Assembly: GCA_027924585.1 (NCBI GenBank)
Contig: BSBM01000190.1
Location: forward strand, 930,001-994,000
Length of the DNA stretch: 64,000 nucleotides
Origin: Larix kaempferi
Lineage: Eukaryota > Streptophyta > Pinopsida > Pinales > Pinaceae
Direction: 5' to 3'
Shown here piece by piece: positions 42,646 to 54,010 of the stretch. The notes below the pieces were generated by a model that did not search any database, had not been told where the DNA came from, and worked only from the letters and a program-made list of their open reading frames with translations. The first letter of the stretch is position 1, and each line of letters begins with the position of its first letter. The position numbers and the translations under genes were made by a program.

Positions 42646-43676
42646 TAAGTTGCCAGGGTACTTGGGTATCGGGACGGGTACCGATATCGGTACGCCACTT
42701 TTTGAAACATGGTACTTGGGTTCGTCGGGGTACCATAGATGTATATCTTAAATTTTCAAGTTTATAAATTATATTATATATTAAGTTTTTCTTTGTTCAA
42801 TGTTCATTGTTCAACAAGTAAATAGTAAACTCCATCACACATTGGCATTGCACATTGCTTGAAATTCAAATTGCATATTGATATTGATATGAATCATCAT
42901 CATGATATATGTCCATTGTCATACTACATCCAAAATTTGACAAATGGCATTTGCCATATTTTCGAACATGAAATACAAAATACTAAAATACTATTTAAAT
43001 ACTAAACATCATAGTTGATTTCAAATTTTGTTTCCTAAAGCCATCTATGCTAGACCAATAACATATGCAACATCATTGTGTACATCTAATTTGAATATCT
43101 AATGTAAGAATTGTTGAGACATGAATCATGATACATATGCCTTGAAATGCCTCAAAGGATGAAAGTTATTTGTAAGAAGAATAGTTTGGCTTGTGTAGGG
43201 AGCTTGTTGCACTAACATGAAAATACAGGTTTATTATTTTATAACAACCTAACTACATAAGTATGTCTATTGCTATTCATAAACTGTGTAATAGCAGATT
43301 GAGATAATGCGTTTATTCATGTTGTGGAAGTCATTTTACCAAATGGCTAAACACTTGGACATCTTTGGGAGAGGGCCCCACCATACCCTACCCCTCTTCA
43401 CTTCAAAACTTTAAAAAAAATTGGATTTTGAAGTCCATAGGCTAAGATTTATGGGTCAGAAGGACCCCCGCAGTACCCAAAATCAGGGTACTTTTCCTTT
43501 TTTGGAGTACCAGTACCCGACTGGACAGTGGAAAGTATCGGGTACTTGGGAAAGGTATCGAGTACTTCTTGGGTACTCCCAGGAGTACCCATTCCCGTAT
43601 CGGGTACGGTGGTACGGGTACCCGGTACTGGCACGCGTGCCCGACCCCCTGGTATGGTTACCATGGCTACTTAGCT
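42646..43676. mobile_element. GGTACC-rich inverted-repeat element (~1 kb, non-autonomous)
   Basis: The left end ('taagttgccagggtacttgg') and the reverse complement of the right end ('agctaagtagccatggtaac') are similar inverted repeats. The 7-bp word TAAAATC flanks both sides (42639-42645 and 43677-43683). Both end zones are packed with GGTAC/GTACC and 'gtatcggg' words. The frames read across the right zone (43421-43837 and its shadows) are products of that repetition rather than a gene. Size and terminal CAGGGTA suggest a hAT-like element, but a 7-bp duplication is one short of typical. Confidence 0.55.
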
Positions 43677-43683
43677 TAAAATC

Positions 43684-44186
43684 AATATTACTCTTGATTG
43701 GAAGGTTCGATTTAGGTGATTCAAAAGGCATAATTAGAAATATTTTAGGACAACTATTTTTAAAGGAGGGTACTACGATCACGGGGGAACTTCACTCAAT
43801 GAAACTATGCCATAGCGCCTTCGTTCATGGGATATAAAAGAATACCCCTAATTTCACTAGATATTGATAAATACCTACCAAAATCCTTTTGTTGAGCCCC
43901 CCTCACAATACATATTCCTTGTTTTTACTAGATACCCCTTTTTATACCCCCCCCAAATACCTATAAACCCCCCATACCCTAGTCCTTTCCCCCCCAATGC
44001 CTACAATATATTGATCTTATTTTTCACAATTTAAAAGCACCCCTTTATGAATGCACGTGATAAGATGTTGGTCAACAAGGTGAATCTCCTGTGACTACGA
44101 TATGACTCCCATGAGAGCATATAAGGGGTTAAATATATGTGTAATAGGGCTGACCTAATAAAGGGCCCACACGTGCAATAAGTAAC

Positions 44187-44222
<36 letters not shown>

Positions 44223-45480
44223 ATTTTGTGCATGCACGCGTGCGCGCGTGTGTGATGTAGTCATTATTGATAGGAACATCTAATTTGGATATATGAATGT
44301 ATTGGGCTATTTGGAGGAGGTTATCATAATATTTAAGGAGTTATTGTGTAACTCACCTCTGCTATTTATTTTGGAGTTATGCTCCATGCTAATATTTGGT
44401 CAACATTGTGTGTACTCTAGCTTATTTTTCTATCTTAAGTATTTGGCACATAAAAGTATCTCAAGGAACAATGGCATAGGTTTTAGTTGGGAAATATTTC
44501 CAACTAAATCCGTTTTTAGATAATAACTATAAGAACTTTACTGAAGTCTATCATCAATGCATTGAAAGGAGGAGAAATCTAATATGTGATTGCTATCTTC
44601 ATAATTATGTCATGCCTTACCCTATAGGTGGTATCCAAATCCTTACGTGGGAAATGTCTAACTTAGAGTTTTTTGCTCATCAGTTCAACATGAGGAAAGT
44701 AGATTTGTAGAGGCACAAAAATAAATATATGAAGAACTCAGTAGTAATATTTAGATCTAGGTTGAAACAACTAACCTTGAGGAGATATTATGGAATCATG
44801 CAATATCAACCTAAGATGTAGATTTAGTCTTAGTCTTAGAAGAAAAGCAGAAAGGGGCAAGTGTTCAATATGAGACTATGATGACGAATTTAAAGGACAA
44901 GGTCCTACAACTTTTCCATAGAAGGTGGGAAGAGCTTACACCTAATCTAGAAAAGGTACAACCACATTCACCACATAATTTGTAGGCTATCTTGTTAATA
45001 TCAAAATTATATGCAAACACCCTACAAAATATGAAGCTCAAATGCATTGGATTAATGTTTAAGTATCCTCTCCTTTTCCATCACATTCCCTCATGGACAT
45101 CCATACGAGTATATGAGCAAGAAACAATAGATGGATGAAGATAGAGTAGGAAAAAAGGTACCATAGTAGGGACTCCATCACTTAGCTTGTGGCTTTTGAC
45201 TTTATGAAATCATGTATTGAGCAACATCCAAAAGAGGAAGATTGAACAAGTCAAACATAAAATTTTGGGAATTGTTTGTTGCACATGTGCATGAAAAATA
45301 TCCAATTGGAGGTTCATTATGGGCATTCAACATGTTAGTTTCATGACCCATCTTGTGTTTAATTTTGATACATTTTACATCATAGGCCCAAAGCATTAGT
45401 ACTTTTTGATAACCAATGTTGATATTTTGACTCATGCTTATCTAATTATCAATTATAATTTACTTAATCTCAAGTTGAAT
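43684..45480. other. Anonymous DNA with microsatellites and one degenerate open stretch
   Basis: Contains C-rich homopolymer patches (about 43900-44000), an AC run at 44194-44222 followed by an alternating GC/AT stretch, and a plus-strand stretch from 44532 to 44818 open except for one TAG. That stretch reads 'NLICDCYLHNYVMPYPIGG', then 'ILTWEMSNLEFFAHQFNMRK'. I do not recognise the latter; it looks more like decayed coding sequence than chance. Confidence 0.4.
44194..44222. repeat. (AC)n microsatellite
   Basis: About 14 AC units, then 'gcacgcgtgcgcgcgtgtgtg', a purine-pyrimidine alternating stretch. Confidence 0.95.
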
Positions 45481-46760
45481 GTGATATATGATTGATCTTA
45501 AGTGTTTTGATGGTTATCATGTGATTTTCATCCTTGAAGCTAATGTGGTTCACAAGTAGGAAACTAGTGCAACCTTGATGGAGAGATTATGGAGAGATTC
45601 GATTCACATGACAAGCTAATGTTCTTCATTCATTACCATAGACGACTTTGTTGAATGGTTGAGAAATTTAAAGGATCCTATTCACTCAAAACCTTCAAGG
45701 CTGCCAACACTTGGAGGCAAAAACAAACACCCTAGCCAATTCGATCTCCTTCTGACCTTGAGAGTTCAAATTGATAAAGGAGAGAAATAGTTCCTTGAGA
45801 GAACATGCAAAAATTAGGAAATCAAGGGACAAATTTCACCAATCAAGGACTCGATTGGATATACTAGATAGGGTTCTTCAAGCATAAATAGATTCATAGT
45901 TGAAAGAATAGTTAACTAGTATTGCCATGTCATTTTACTTTCTTCTATTCAAGATATTTCAAATTGTATTCAAGAGGCAAATTTTTGTTCTTGTGCTACA
46001 TGCCAATTTTTGAATAAAGGAAACATAGTTTGTTGAAGTTCCGAGTATCTCCAAGGGTTCTAGGAACTTACTTGAGTAGGGCCCACTCAATAAAAGGCCT
46101 TAGTAATCTTTGTTATCATTTCGTTTCTTCTCTTTAATTTCTATTTACTGTAGACATACTTTTGTGGAAAACAAAATATTATTTTATTTCACTTTATTTC
46201 CCAGCAATGCTTTCATTTGGTAGATTTCTTTGAATAACAATTTCAATTCATGTATTTCTTTAATCTCCTCTAAATTATTATGTTTAGTACCTTGATGTGT
46301 ATTCTATGAATCTAGCGTATGATACTTAGTGTTGTAAGGATTGATTAATCTAGCAACAATGCAGGGTCATGAGTTTAAGGAGACCATCTCATTCAATTAA
46401 TTTTCCATACAAGAAGTAGTGACCTTAGACCTTCATCTATCTCTTCTACTCATTGTTATAAAAATAAGAGTGAAAGTCATAGACCCAAGTGCATGAGGAA
46501 TAAATTAGAATGAACTATGAAAGTTGAGCATTTGATTTGTCAATTTTTTTCATTATGATTTGTACTTCATAATTGACCTTTGTAATTTGCATACATAGTG
46601 TATAACACCTCATAAGTTTGCGCAATCACTGGGTTGATAATTAAAGTGAAGTTGAGGGACCCAATATTTCTTGTTGTACATCTTTGGACCACCAAAAAGC
46701 TTTCCAAAAACCATAAACAGGCCCATTGCTTGGTATGTTTAAAGTTGTGAGGGATGTTGA
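45481..46760 (+). repeat. Diverged relative of the 5' part of the retroelement at 1950-3130
   Basis: Shared landmarks in the same order: 'gagtagggcccactcaat' (about 46073) against 'gagtaagggcccactcattg' (about 1966), 'gtatgatacttag' and 'ttgattaatctagcaac' against the 'gaactatatcccatggatct' zone, and 'gggttgataattaaagtga' against 'tggattgataataaaagtaa'. It is probably an old LTR/leader piece. No coding part follows. Confidence 0.45.
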
Positions 46761-48281
46761 TATTGATTTCCCCTTACATCTATAGTTGTGAAAGACACCC
46801 TTCCTTGGTCAAACACTTCGAGTAACCTATTTTATTTTGGTTCTTCTTCCAAGTTCTTGTACTTCTATTGTTGCTTTAAATTGCTTTCTATTGGCTTTCA
46901 TGGAATTTAAACCCCATTGAAATTTGATTCACTCCAAGGCGATAGGAATTTGGTGTCAAGGAATTTCCTAGGGAATTCAATGAGGAGAAGAGGATGGAGT
47001 GAGGAAAGAGAGAAAACCCCAAGGAATCGTGTGAATGTGAGGAAATGGGTTAGATAGTCTCTCATGAGGTTGAATGGGAAGAATCATATTAAAATGAGGC
47101 TGTGTAGACCATTGTTTTGTTAAGAGGAGTTGACCCAAATTACTATCAAAAGCATGTTGACGTACATGGGGAACATTGGATGTTAGAGGTGGAGTAATTA
47201 TGGAAGAATCAGGAACAATAAAAAAATAAGGAGATAGTCATTTATCCTCAATGATGAATAAGTCACTTAAATGGGATTATCTAGCCTAATCATCATGCTT
47301 GATTTTAGGATCTAGAGAAAATCTCTCTATGAATATCACCCATTGTAATATGAATATGAACATTGTTGCGAATACAATTAAAAAAGAGTTGGCCAATTAT
47401 CATTTTCCTATCATTTTCTCTTATATATTTTATCCATGGTAGTGATCCATGAAAGGGTACAAGAGCACCGTGCTGGTAGTTTTTCCATGGGAGGCTTGAT
47501 GAGGTATAATCTATGATGAAGAAATTGGTGCAGTAGATCACTCTCAAAGCCTTGCAGATCGATTTAAGCTTGACCTCATTTTATGGCCATTTATGGGATC
47601 ATCGCCTTAGATGCTTGGTGCGCCTTGTAATCTGGTACTTCATAACAACAAAGATAAGCACAACACGACCCAGTTTTGAATTACCTAGACATATATCTGA
47701 GGGATTATGTGTGGATTCAAGATCGTTGCCTAAGCACAAATTGTATTTAATGAGTGATCTGGCTCTGTGATTCTCCACTATACTTGATGTCATTTATGCA
47801 TAGATTTGAAAAAAACGAAAAAGAGGAAACCACAGATCTGATTCACTTCCTCATTACCGCCCCTGTTCATTAGAAGATTGGTAATTGTCGTGTCAAGGTT
47901 GAATCTATACTTGAGCGCGCCTTCACCATGGATTTACACAAGCAATGTAGACAAAGACTCGATAGATACCATGCAACGAATATTCAACATAGCATTTTGG
48001 TATACAATTGAATGTAGATTGCACTTGTGATTTATCTATTATTTCTTTTGCTAACATTTTGGATCGGCAAATTGGAATTGCGCGCATGACTTGAACCTAT
48101 TTTTTACAAAGGCGCGAAATCGCACGGTTGTGATTCTCTTTTGAAATTTTTTGAGTTCGGCATCAAGCGAGTCCACAAGTAAATCCCGAAAAAAATAATC
48201 TGATGAGGTAAGCCTAAAAAACTACAATCTACAATTTGTTTTTTTTGAAACTTACATTACACAAAAAGGGGGAAGTGTTCA
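46761..48281. other. Anonymous DNA
   Basis: No family recognised on either strand. Short overlapping frames only. The last few hundred bases must include the upstream leader of copia G, but no LTR end or primer site could be read. Confidence 0.4.
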
Positions 48282-49200
48282 ATGGCTTCCAATGGCAATA
48301 TAAGGCAAATATAGGGACCCGTATTGACCAACAAAAACTCTGAATTCTGTTAATAAGGATGAAATCATTTCTACAAGTTTAGGAATGTTGGGATATGGTT
48401 GAGAACGGATTTACAGAGCTTGATCCAGCAGACATTGCAGCAATGAACAATAGTCAAAGAAACCAACTTGAAGCATGAAGGAAGAGAGAGTTCAATGCCA
48501 AGTTTTTTGATCTAGAGTTCAGTGGAAGACACCATTTCCCCCAAAATCACAAGCGTAACAAGCGCAAAATAGGCCTGGGATATCCTGCAAATGGCATACC
48601 AGGGTAATGACAAAGTAAAAACGGTTCGAATTCAGACTCCTAGGACAGAGTTTGAAAACTTAAAGATGAAGGAAATTGAAAACATAGATCAGTTCATGAC
48701 CAAAGTAATGGGAATTGTGAATCAATTCAGAACCCATTGTGAAGAGTTGTCAGATCAGAAAATTGTGGAGAAGGTTCTCAGAAGCTTACCCAAAAAGTTT
48801 GCAATGAAAGTTATATCCATTGAAGAGGCCAAAGATTTGACTCAAATTCATAGTAGAGGAATTGATGGGTTCACTTTTGTCTCACGAATCAAGGATCTCC
48901 ATGGAGGAAGAGTCCTTCGAAAATTCCTTAAGAATCAGGTCTCATTCAGTAGAGGCAGAGTCAGAGGTAGAAGAAGCAGACGCTCTCATCAAACAGAGAA
49001 GAGAACTTCTCCAGAACAGAGGACAGTCAGAACAACCCGTGGACTCTCAGAGTCGGAGGGGGAATGGTAGAAAATGGACAGGAAAGTCCAACATACAGTG
49101 TTTTTAATGCAAAAAGTATGGTCACTATGAATATGAATGCAGAAAGAAGCAACTATCTCAGAACAAAGGAAGAGCAAATGTTTCCAACACAGAAGAAGGG
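48282..49200 (+). pseudogene. Gag of copia G
   Basis: Starts 'MASNGNIRQI' at 48282 with early stops, then 'ELDPADIAAMNNSQRN'. The long frame 48591-49070 carries 'IENIDQFMTKVMGIVNQFRT' and 'VEKVLRSLPKKFAMKVISIE', the UBN2-type copia capsid. A nucleocapsid knuckle 'CF, stop, CKKYGHYEYEC' lies near 49100-49140. An Arg/Ser-rich linker precedes it. Dead by several stops. Confidence 0.88.
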
Positions 49201-50420
49201 ACATAAGAAGGGACATTAGATGTAATGTTCCTCCCGTGTCAAATCACTGAAGAAGATCACAACAAGGATCTTTGGTTGTTGGACAATAAATGCAACAATC
49301 ACATGACAGGTAACAAATATTCGTTTTCTAGTATAGATTGTTCTGCCACATCAGAAATTAAACTTGGTGATGATTCACAAGTTCAATCCCAATATACCCG
49401 TGTTAACCAAACAAAATGAATAGAAAAACATTGATGATGTTTTCTATGTACCTGATAAGTGTAGGACAATTGAGTCAAAATGGCTATAGATTCAAGGGTA
49501 CTACATGCATGATTTTTGATAAGCCCCTTAGTAGAAGACTCATAGCAAAGGTAGAAATGACCAAAAAAATAATGTTTTCTTAAATTTAAGAAGTACAAAT
49601 CTGTCACAGTCATATGCTCAAAATGTATCAAGCACATATGACACTTGGTTATGGCATTGTAGGTATGTTCATTTACCTCTTAAGACTCTCCGTCTTTTAC
49701 AAAAGCAGTCCATGGTTAAAGGACTTCCTATGTTGAATGAACAAACTAGCCCATGTGAAAGTTGTATTCTAGAAAAGCATCAAAGGGACGACAAATTTCC
49801 AACTGCCTCCTATAGACCAAAAGAACATTTAGAACTAGTCCATACAGACCTTTGTGTTCCCATGAAATCCTAGTCTATAGGTGGAAGCTTATATTTCCTA
49901 ACCTGATTTAATAGGAAAGTCTGGGTATATTTTCTCAAGAACAAATCTGACACTTTTTCAAGGTTCAAAGAGTTCAAGGCTCTGGTTGGAAAACATAGTG
50001 GAAAATACATCAAAGTGCTTAGGTCAGATGGAGGAGGTGAATATGATTCACATGAATTTGTAGACTTTGATAGGCAGTAGGACATCAAGAGGCAGTTCAC
50101 AACAAGATAAACTCCACATTAGAATGGAATAGCTGAAAGGAAAAATAGGACAATCATGAACATGCTTCTAGCATGCTCAAAGCAAAGAACCTGTCCAATG
50201 ATTATTAGGTTGAAGCAATGGCATGTTCAGTTTACATACTGAATAGGTCTCCAACCATGAGTGTGAAAGATAAAGTTCCTCAGGAAGAAAGTCTGTAATG
50301 GCACAAAATCAAGTATCTCCCATTTGAGAATTTTTGGATGCATTGCATATGCACATGTACCAGAGGAGTTGAGAAGAAAGTTGAACAACAAGAGTGAGAA
50401 GCGTATTTTTATGGGATAGA
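49201..50420 (+). pseudogene. Protease and integrase of copia G
   Basis: Protease 'LWLLDNKCNNHMTGNKYSF' (active-site D-S-G changed to D-N-K). Integrase: 'HCRYVHLPLKTLRLLQKQSM' and 'SPCESCILEKHQRD' (zinc-binding His and Cys), 'LELVHTDLCVPM', '[18 protein letters not shown]' and 'NGIAERKNRTIMNMLLACSK', which give the D, D and E of the catalytic triad. 'LRIFGCIAYAHVPEELRRKL' follows. Stops occur throughout, several of the C-to-T type. Confidence 0.9.
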
Positions 50421-50679
50421 GTGAACAACCCAAAGCCTACAGATTGTACAATCCAATCTCCATGAAATTTGTGGTACGCAGGGACGTCAAATTCGTAGAA
50501 GACAAATCTTTGAATAATCAAGAAAGCGATCCAACAAATAATGAATATGATGAAAGCTTAGGACAACAAGCTCCTTTAGTTAGGCGCCCAAAATTATAGA
50601 GACAAGAAGAACATCCTAAACAAAGTTCTTCCAACAATGAGATAACAAGGAGCTTAAGAGATATCTATGAACATAATAA

Positions 50680-52240
50680 TGACATGAATGAACAAGTTCA
50701 TTATGTATTTCTATCTTGTCAACCTACATATTTTGAAGAAGCAGTGAAAGAAGAGCATTGGGTGCAGGAAATGAATGAAGAAATTGATGTAATTGAAAGA
50801 AATTAGATATGGGATCTTGTAGATCCTCCACCAGATAAAATTAGCATTGGTGTAAAATGGGTCTAAAAGACAAAGCTAAATGAGAAAGGAATGGTAGAAA
50901 AACATAAAGCAAGGCTAGTTTCCAAAGGTTTTTCTCAGCGACCTGGTGTTCACTATGGTGAAACCTTTGCTTCAGTAGCAAGGTTAGATACCATCATAAC
51001 TGTGTTAGCCATTGCAGCCTAGAACAAATGGCCAGTGTTCCAAATGGATGTGAAATTAACCTTCCTCAATGGCATTCTAGAGGAAGAGGTATATATGAAT
51101 CAACCATGAGGATTTGAAGTTAAAGGCCAAGAATTCAAAGTGTACAAGTTGAAGAAGGCTTTGTATGGTCTGAAGCATTCAAGCAAGCTCCCAGAGCTTG
51201 GTACAATAGAATTGACTCTTACCTCATCAACAATGGGTTCACAGTAGCAATAATGATCCCACGCTCTACACAAAAGTAGGTCAAAAAGGTAACATACTTA
51301 TTGTTTGTATTTATGTTGATGACATGATCTATACTGGAAATGTGCTATTAGATGAATTTATATCAGCCATGAAAAAGGAGTTTGAGATGACTGATCTTGG
51401 TCTCATGAAGTATTTTTTGGGCATCGAAGTTGAGCAATCTGCTCAAGGATTTTTTATCTGTTGACATAAGTATGATACATACATCTTAAAGAGGTTCAGG
51501 ATGGACAATAGTAAACCAATAGAAACACCAATTGCCACATGAACAAAATTAAGCAAACAAGATGATGGACCAACAATTGATTCGACACTGTATAAGAAAC
51601 TTGTAGGAAGTCTCATGTACCTTATTGCAACCATACCTGGCTTAATGTATATAGTTAGTTTCATTTCCAGATTTATGGAGTCTCCCAAAGACTCTCACTA
51701 AAAAGTGGGGAAAAGAATTTTAAGATATGTTGCAGATACAACTGATTATGGATTATGGTACACCTATTCCAAAGATAAAACTCTTACAGGATACATATAC
51801 AATGATTTTGCAGACAGTATTGATGGCAAGAAAAGCACTTCAGGATATGCTTTCCATTTAGGCACAAATATGATATCATGGGCTTCCAAAAACAGCCCAT
51901 TGTTAGTGTCTCATCTATAGAAGCAAAATATGTAGCAGCGACTACAGTAGCATGCCATGTAGTTTGGATGAAAAGGCTTCTGACAGATCTTGCACATGTG
52001 GAAAATGAGTCAACTCCTATTTTCTGTGACAATAGCTCATCAATAGCTTTGCCAAAGAGCCATGTATTTCACAGGAAGATCAAAAATATTGGCACTCACT
52101 ACCACTTCATATGTGACCTTGTCAACAACAGTGAAATAACGCTTCGATTTTGTGGATCTAAGGATCAATTGGCAGATATCTTCACCGAACTGTTGGAAAG
52201 AATTGTGTTTGAATTTCAGAGACAACACTTAGGCTGCTGA
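50680..52240 (+). pseudogene. Reverse transcriptase and RNase H of copia G
   Basis: RT: 'EEHWVQEMNEEIDVIERN', '[20 protein letters not shown]', '[20 protein letters not shown]', 'FQMDVKLTFLNGILEEEVYM', YVDD at 51312-51323, 'MKKEFEMTDLGLMKYFLGIE'. RNase H: 'GYIYNDFADSIDGKKSTSGY' (Asp-to-Asn at the usual SDWA position), 'SSIEAKYVAATTVACHVVWM', 'FCDNSSSIALPKSHVFHRKI', 'LRFCGSKDQLADIFTELLER'. There is a small duplication/frameshift near 51180 ('KHSSKL' beside 'KQAPRAWY') and a second shift near 51880. Inactive. Confidence 0.92.
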
Positions 52241-52269
52241 AGAATGTAATAGTTGAGATTAAGGTAGAG

Positions 52270-52505
52270 TGTTGAAGTTGAAGTATCATCTAATCTCGAG
52301 TGTGTCACTTAAGAAGTAGTTATATTTGTGAGTCTTTGAGTTAGCTCCAATTCGTGTTTCCCTATTTTTGATAAATTTGCTTAATTCTGTTATGGACTGT
52401 ACGCAGTCTTCATTGTACAAATTGTAATCTACCTATACTTCGGTTAATAGTGAGTTCCCATTTTTGCCTCTGGTCCATTATCTTTATCAACCAACTTTGC
52501 AGATA
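52270..52505 (+). repeat. 3' LTR of copia G (right end estimated)
   Basis: Begins TGTTGAAGTTGAAG right after the purine tract. It contains 'attgtacaaattgtaatcta', then 'ctatacttcggttaatag', like a copia LTR R/U5 region. No partner copy is available to fix the end. Confidence 0.6.
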
Positions 52506-53095
52506 CATGTGAAATTGTGAGAATGGCTTTGAGTGAAGGTTATCTGTGTGGACATTTCCAGTAGTGGATTGATCCATTTTGATGTTGGGGGTAGTTTATA
52601 AGTAATTGTCACTTTCTCTGACTGTGAAGACAATGGCGTACAACCTGAACCTGAGTTGATGGAACATGGTACATCACTGGAAATCGCTGGAACTTGAGGA
52701 AATCAATGGACATCGTGATTCCATGCATCATTGAGGAACACGATCTCCATTAGAGATTCCAGTCAAATTTGAGTCCAATCTTCTACAGTGATTACGCAGG
52801 AGCGATATTGCCACCATGACATACAGCACGCCCAATCACATGCCCATGCTTACAGTCTCATACAGCTGGAAATGAAAATGAGAACTACACAGATCTGCTA
52901 ATTTGGTGGCTGGAGAAAGCCCAATCACAGTTAAACGCTGAGTACAAACCGCTGTGGAGGGAGTCCATACAATCAATAGTTAATCTATTCAATGCTGCAG
53001 CTCCAAAGCCGCAGTTGATTGGATGGAGAGGTGGAAATTTCTTCGAGATCATCGTTAAAAAAAAAAAAACTCCATCAACACTTCGTGGATGGAAA
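52506..53095. other. Anonymous DNA
   Basis: No gene, RNA or repeat recognised. An A12 run at about 53056-53069 may mark an old retroposon tail, but no flanking duplication was found. Confidence 0.4.
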
Positions 53096-53254
53096 GTGGG
53101 TTTTTTTTGTTCTTTTCTCAAAACTCCCTCAACCCAAAAATGTGCGTTATAATGCTTTTCTGGTTGTATAAGGACTAGGGCTCCATCATTGAAAAGTTAA
53201 TTGTGGTGTGTCCTTTTTAATGTAAAGAACACGGAATTTAGAAAAGTTTGAAGT

Positions 53255-53420
53255 TTTTTTTTTTTTCACTGAAAAATATAACTTACTATTAATATACGAA
53301 ATAGTAAATATTGCCAACTGTCAGAACAAACCATACATCTCATCACTGCCGAGCAGTACATGTGTCAATAGAAAGCATCTGGCCACAGTGCCAACAGCCA
53401 CAAAGAAAACCATAAAGGGC
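53255..53420 (-). mobile_element. Short retroposon-like insert (166 bp, poly-T end)
   Basis: Starts with 12 T and is flanked by the 20-bp word 'aatttagaaaagtttgaagt' on both sides (53235-53254 and 53421-53440). This fits a minus-strand retroposon with a poly(A) tail. No A/B-box promoter recognised. Because 'agaaaagtttgaagt' also recurs nearby as a tandem repeat, part of the flanking match could be local duplication. Confidence 0.5.
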
Positions 53421-53772
53421 AATTTAGAAAAGTTTGAAGTTACTAAAGGGCAATTTGGGAGTTATGAGAGTTGAGAAAAGTTTGAAGTTACTAAAGTGCA
53501 ACTTGGGAGTTTTGGGAGGTACGAGGGTAAATGTTTTTTATCAAAGTTTGAAAAAAGGATGTTGGTTTTATAAATTGTTTTTTCTTTATATAAAAAGATA
53601 GTAACATTCTAATCATTATAGAGGAAAGTAGGTATTTTGTTCTTTTCTCAAAACTCTCTCAACTAAAAAATGTGCATTTCTTTTGTATAAGCATTACGGT
53701 CCATCATTGAAAAGTCAATTGTGTTGTGCCTTTTTTATTGTAAAGAACATGGAATTGAGAAAGGTTTGAAGT

Positions 53773-53873
53773 ACGTCTCGGCCCCTGCTGAGTCACAAGT
53801 TTCTGGTATATTTGGCTTGCGCGCTGTTGGATATACCCTTGGGAGGTTGCTGTTCCTATGGTTAAAAAAAAAA
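53773..53873 (+). mobile_element. Short retroposon-like insert (101 bp, poly-A end)
   Basis: Ends in 10 A and is flanked by the 16-bp word 'gagaaaggtttgaagt' (53757-53772 and 53874-53889). The body ('acgtctcggcccctgctgag...') is GC-richer than its surroundings. No RNA polymerase III boxes are clear, so it may be a 5'-truncated SINE or a processed transcript fragment. Confidence 0.6.
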
Positions 53874-54010
53874 GAGAAAGGTTTGAAGTGACTAAAGGGC
53901 AACTTGGGAGTTATGAGGATGAATGTTTTTACCCAAGTTTGCAAAAAGGGTGTTGGTTTTATAAATTGTATTTTCCTTATATAAAAGGACAATAGCATTG
54001 TAATCGTGTA

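Larger units (their letters stand above)
48282..52505 (+). mobile_element. Copia element G, decayed, 5' LTR not found
   Basis: Plus-strand gag, protease, integrase, RT and RNase H follow in copia order (integrase before RT), then a purine tract ('aaggtagag', 52261-52269) and an LTR start TGTTGAAGTTG at 52270. No matching LTR was found upstream of gag, so the left end is lost or too diverged. The right LTR end is not certain; 52505 is an estimate. Confidence 0.85.
53096..54010. repeat. Diverged tandem duplication (~540-bp spacing)
   Basis: 'tttgttcttttctcaaaact', 'ccatcattgaaaagt(t/c)aattgtg', 'gtaaagaaca(c/t)ggaatt' and 'aaggtttgaagt(g/t)actaaagg', then 'gttggttttataaattg', occur in the same order from about 53100 and again from about 53638. 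Each copy has its own insert beside the 'aaagtttgaagt' motif. A further short ~47-bp tandem lies at 53426-53520. The nature of the repeated unit is unknown; it could be two LTR-like copies. Confidence 0.7.

Noticed and set aside
43421-43837. 138-codon ORF as a real gene
   Set aside because: Its translation reflects repeated GGTAC/GTACCC words at the end of an inverted-repeat element. Antisense frames are open for the same reason.
48255-48275. 'aaaaagggggaagtgttca' as polypurine tract and LTR start of another element
   Set aside because: It is followed immediately by the copia G gag start (MASNGN...), and the sequence after it does not match any LTR in the window.
53056-53069. A12 run as the tail of another retroposon
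   Set aside because: No flanking direct repeat could be found on either side.
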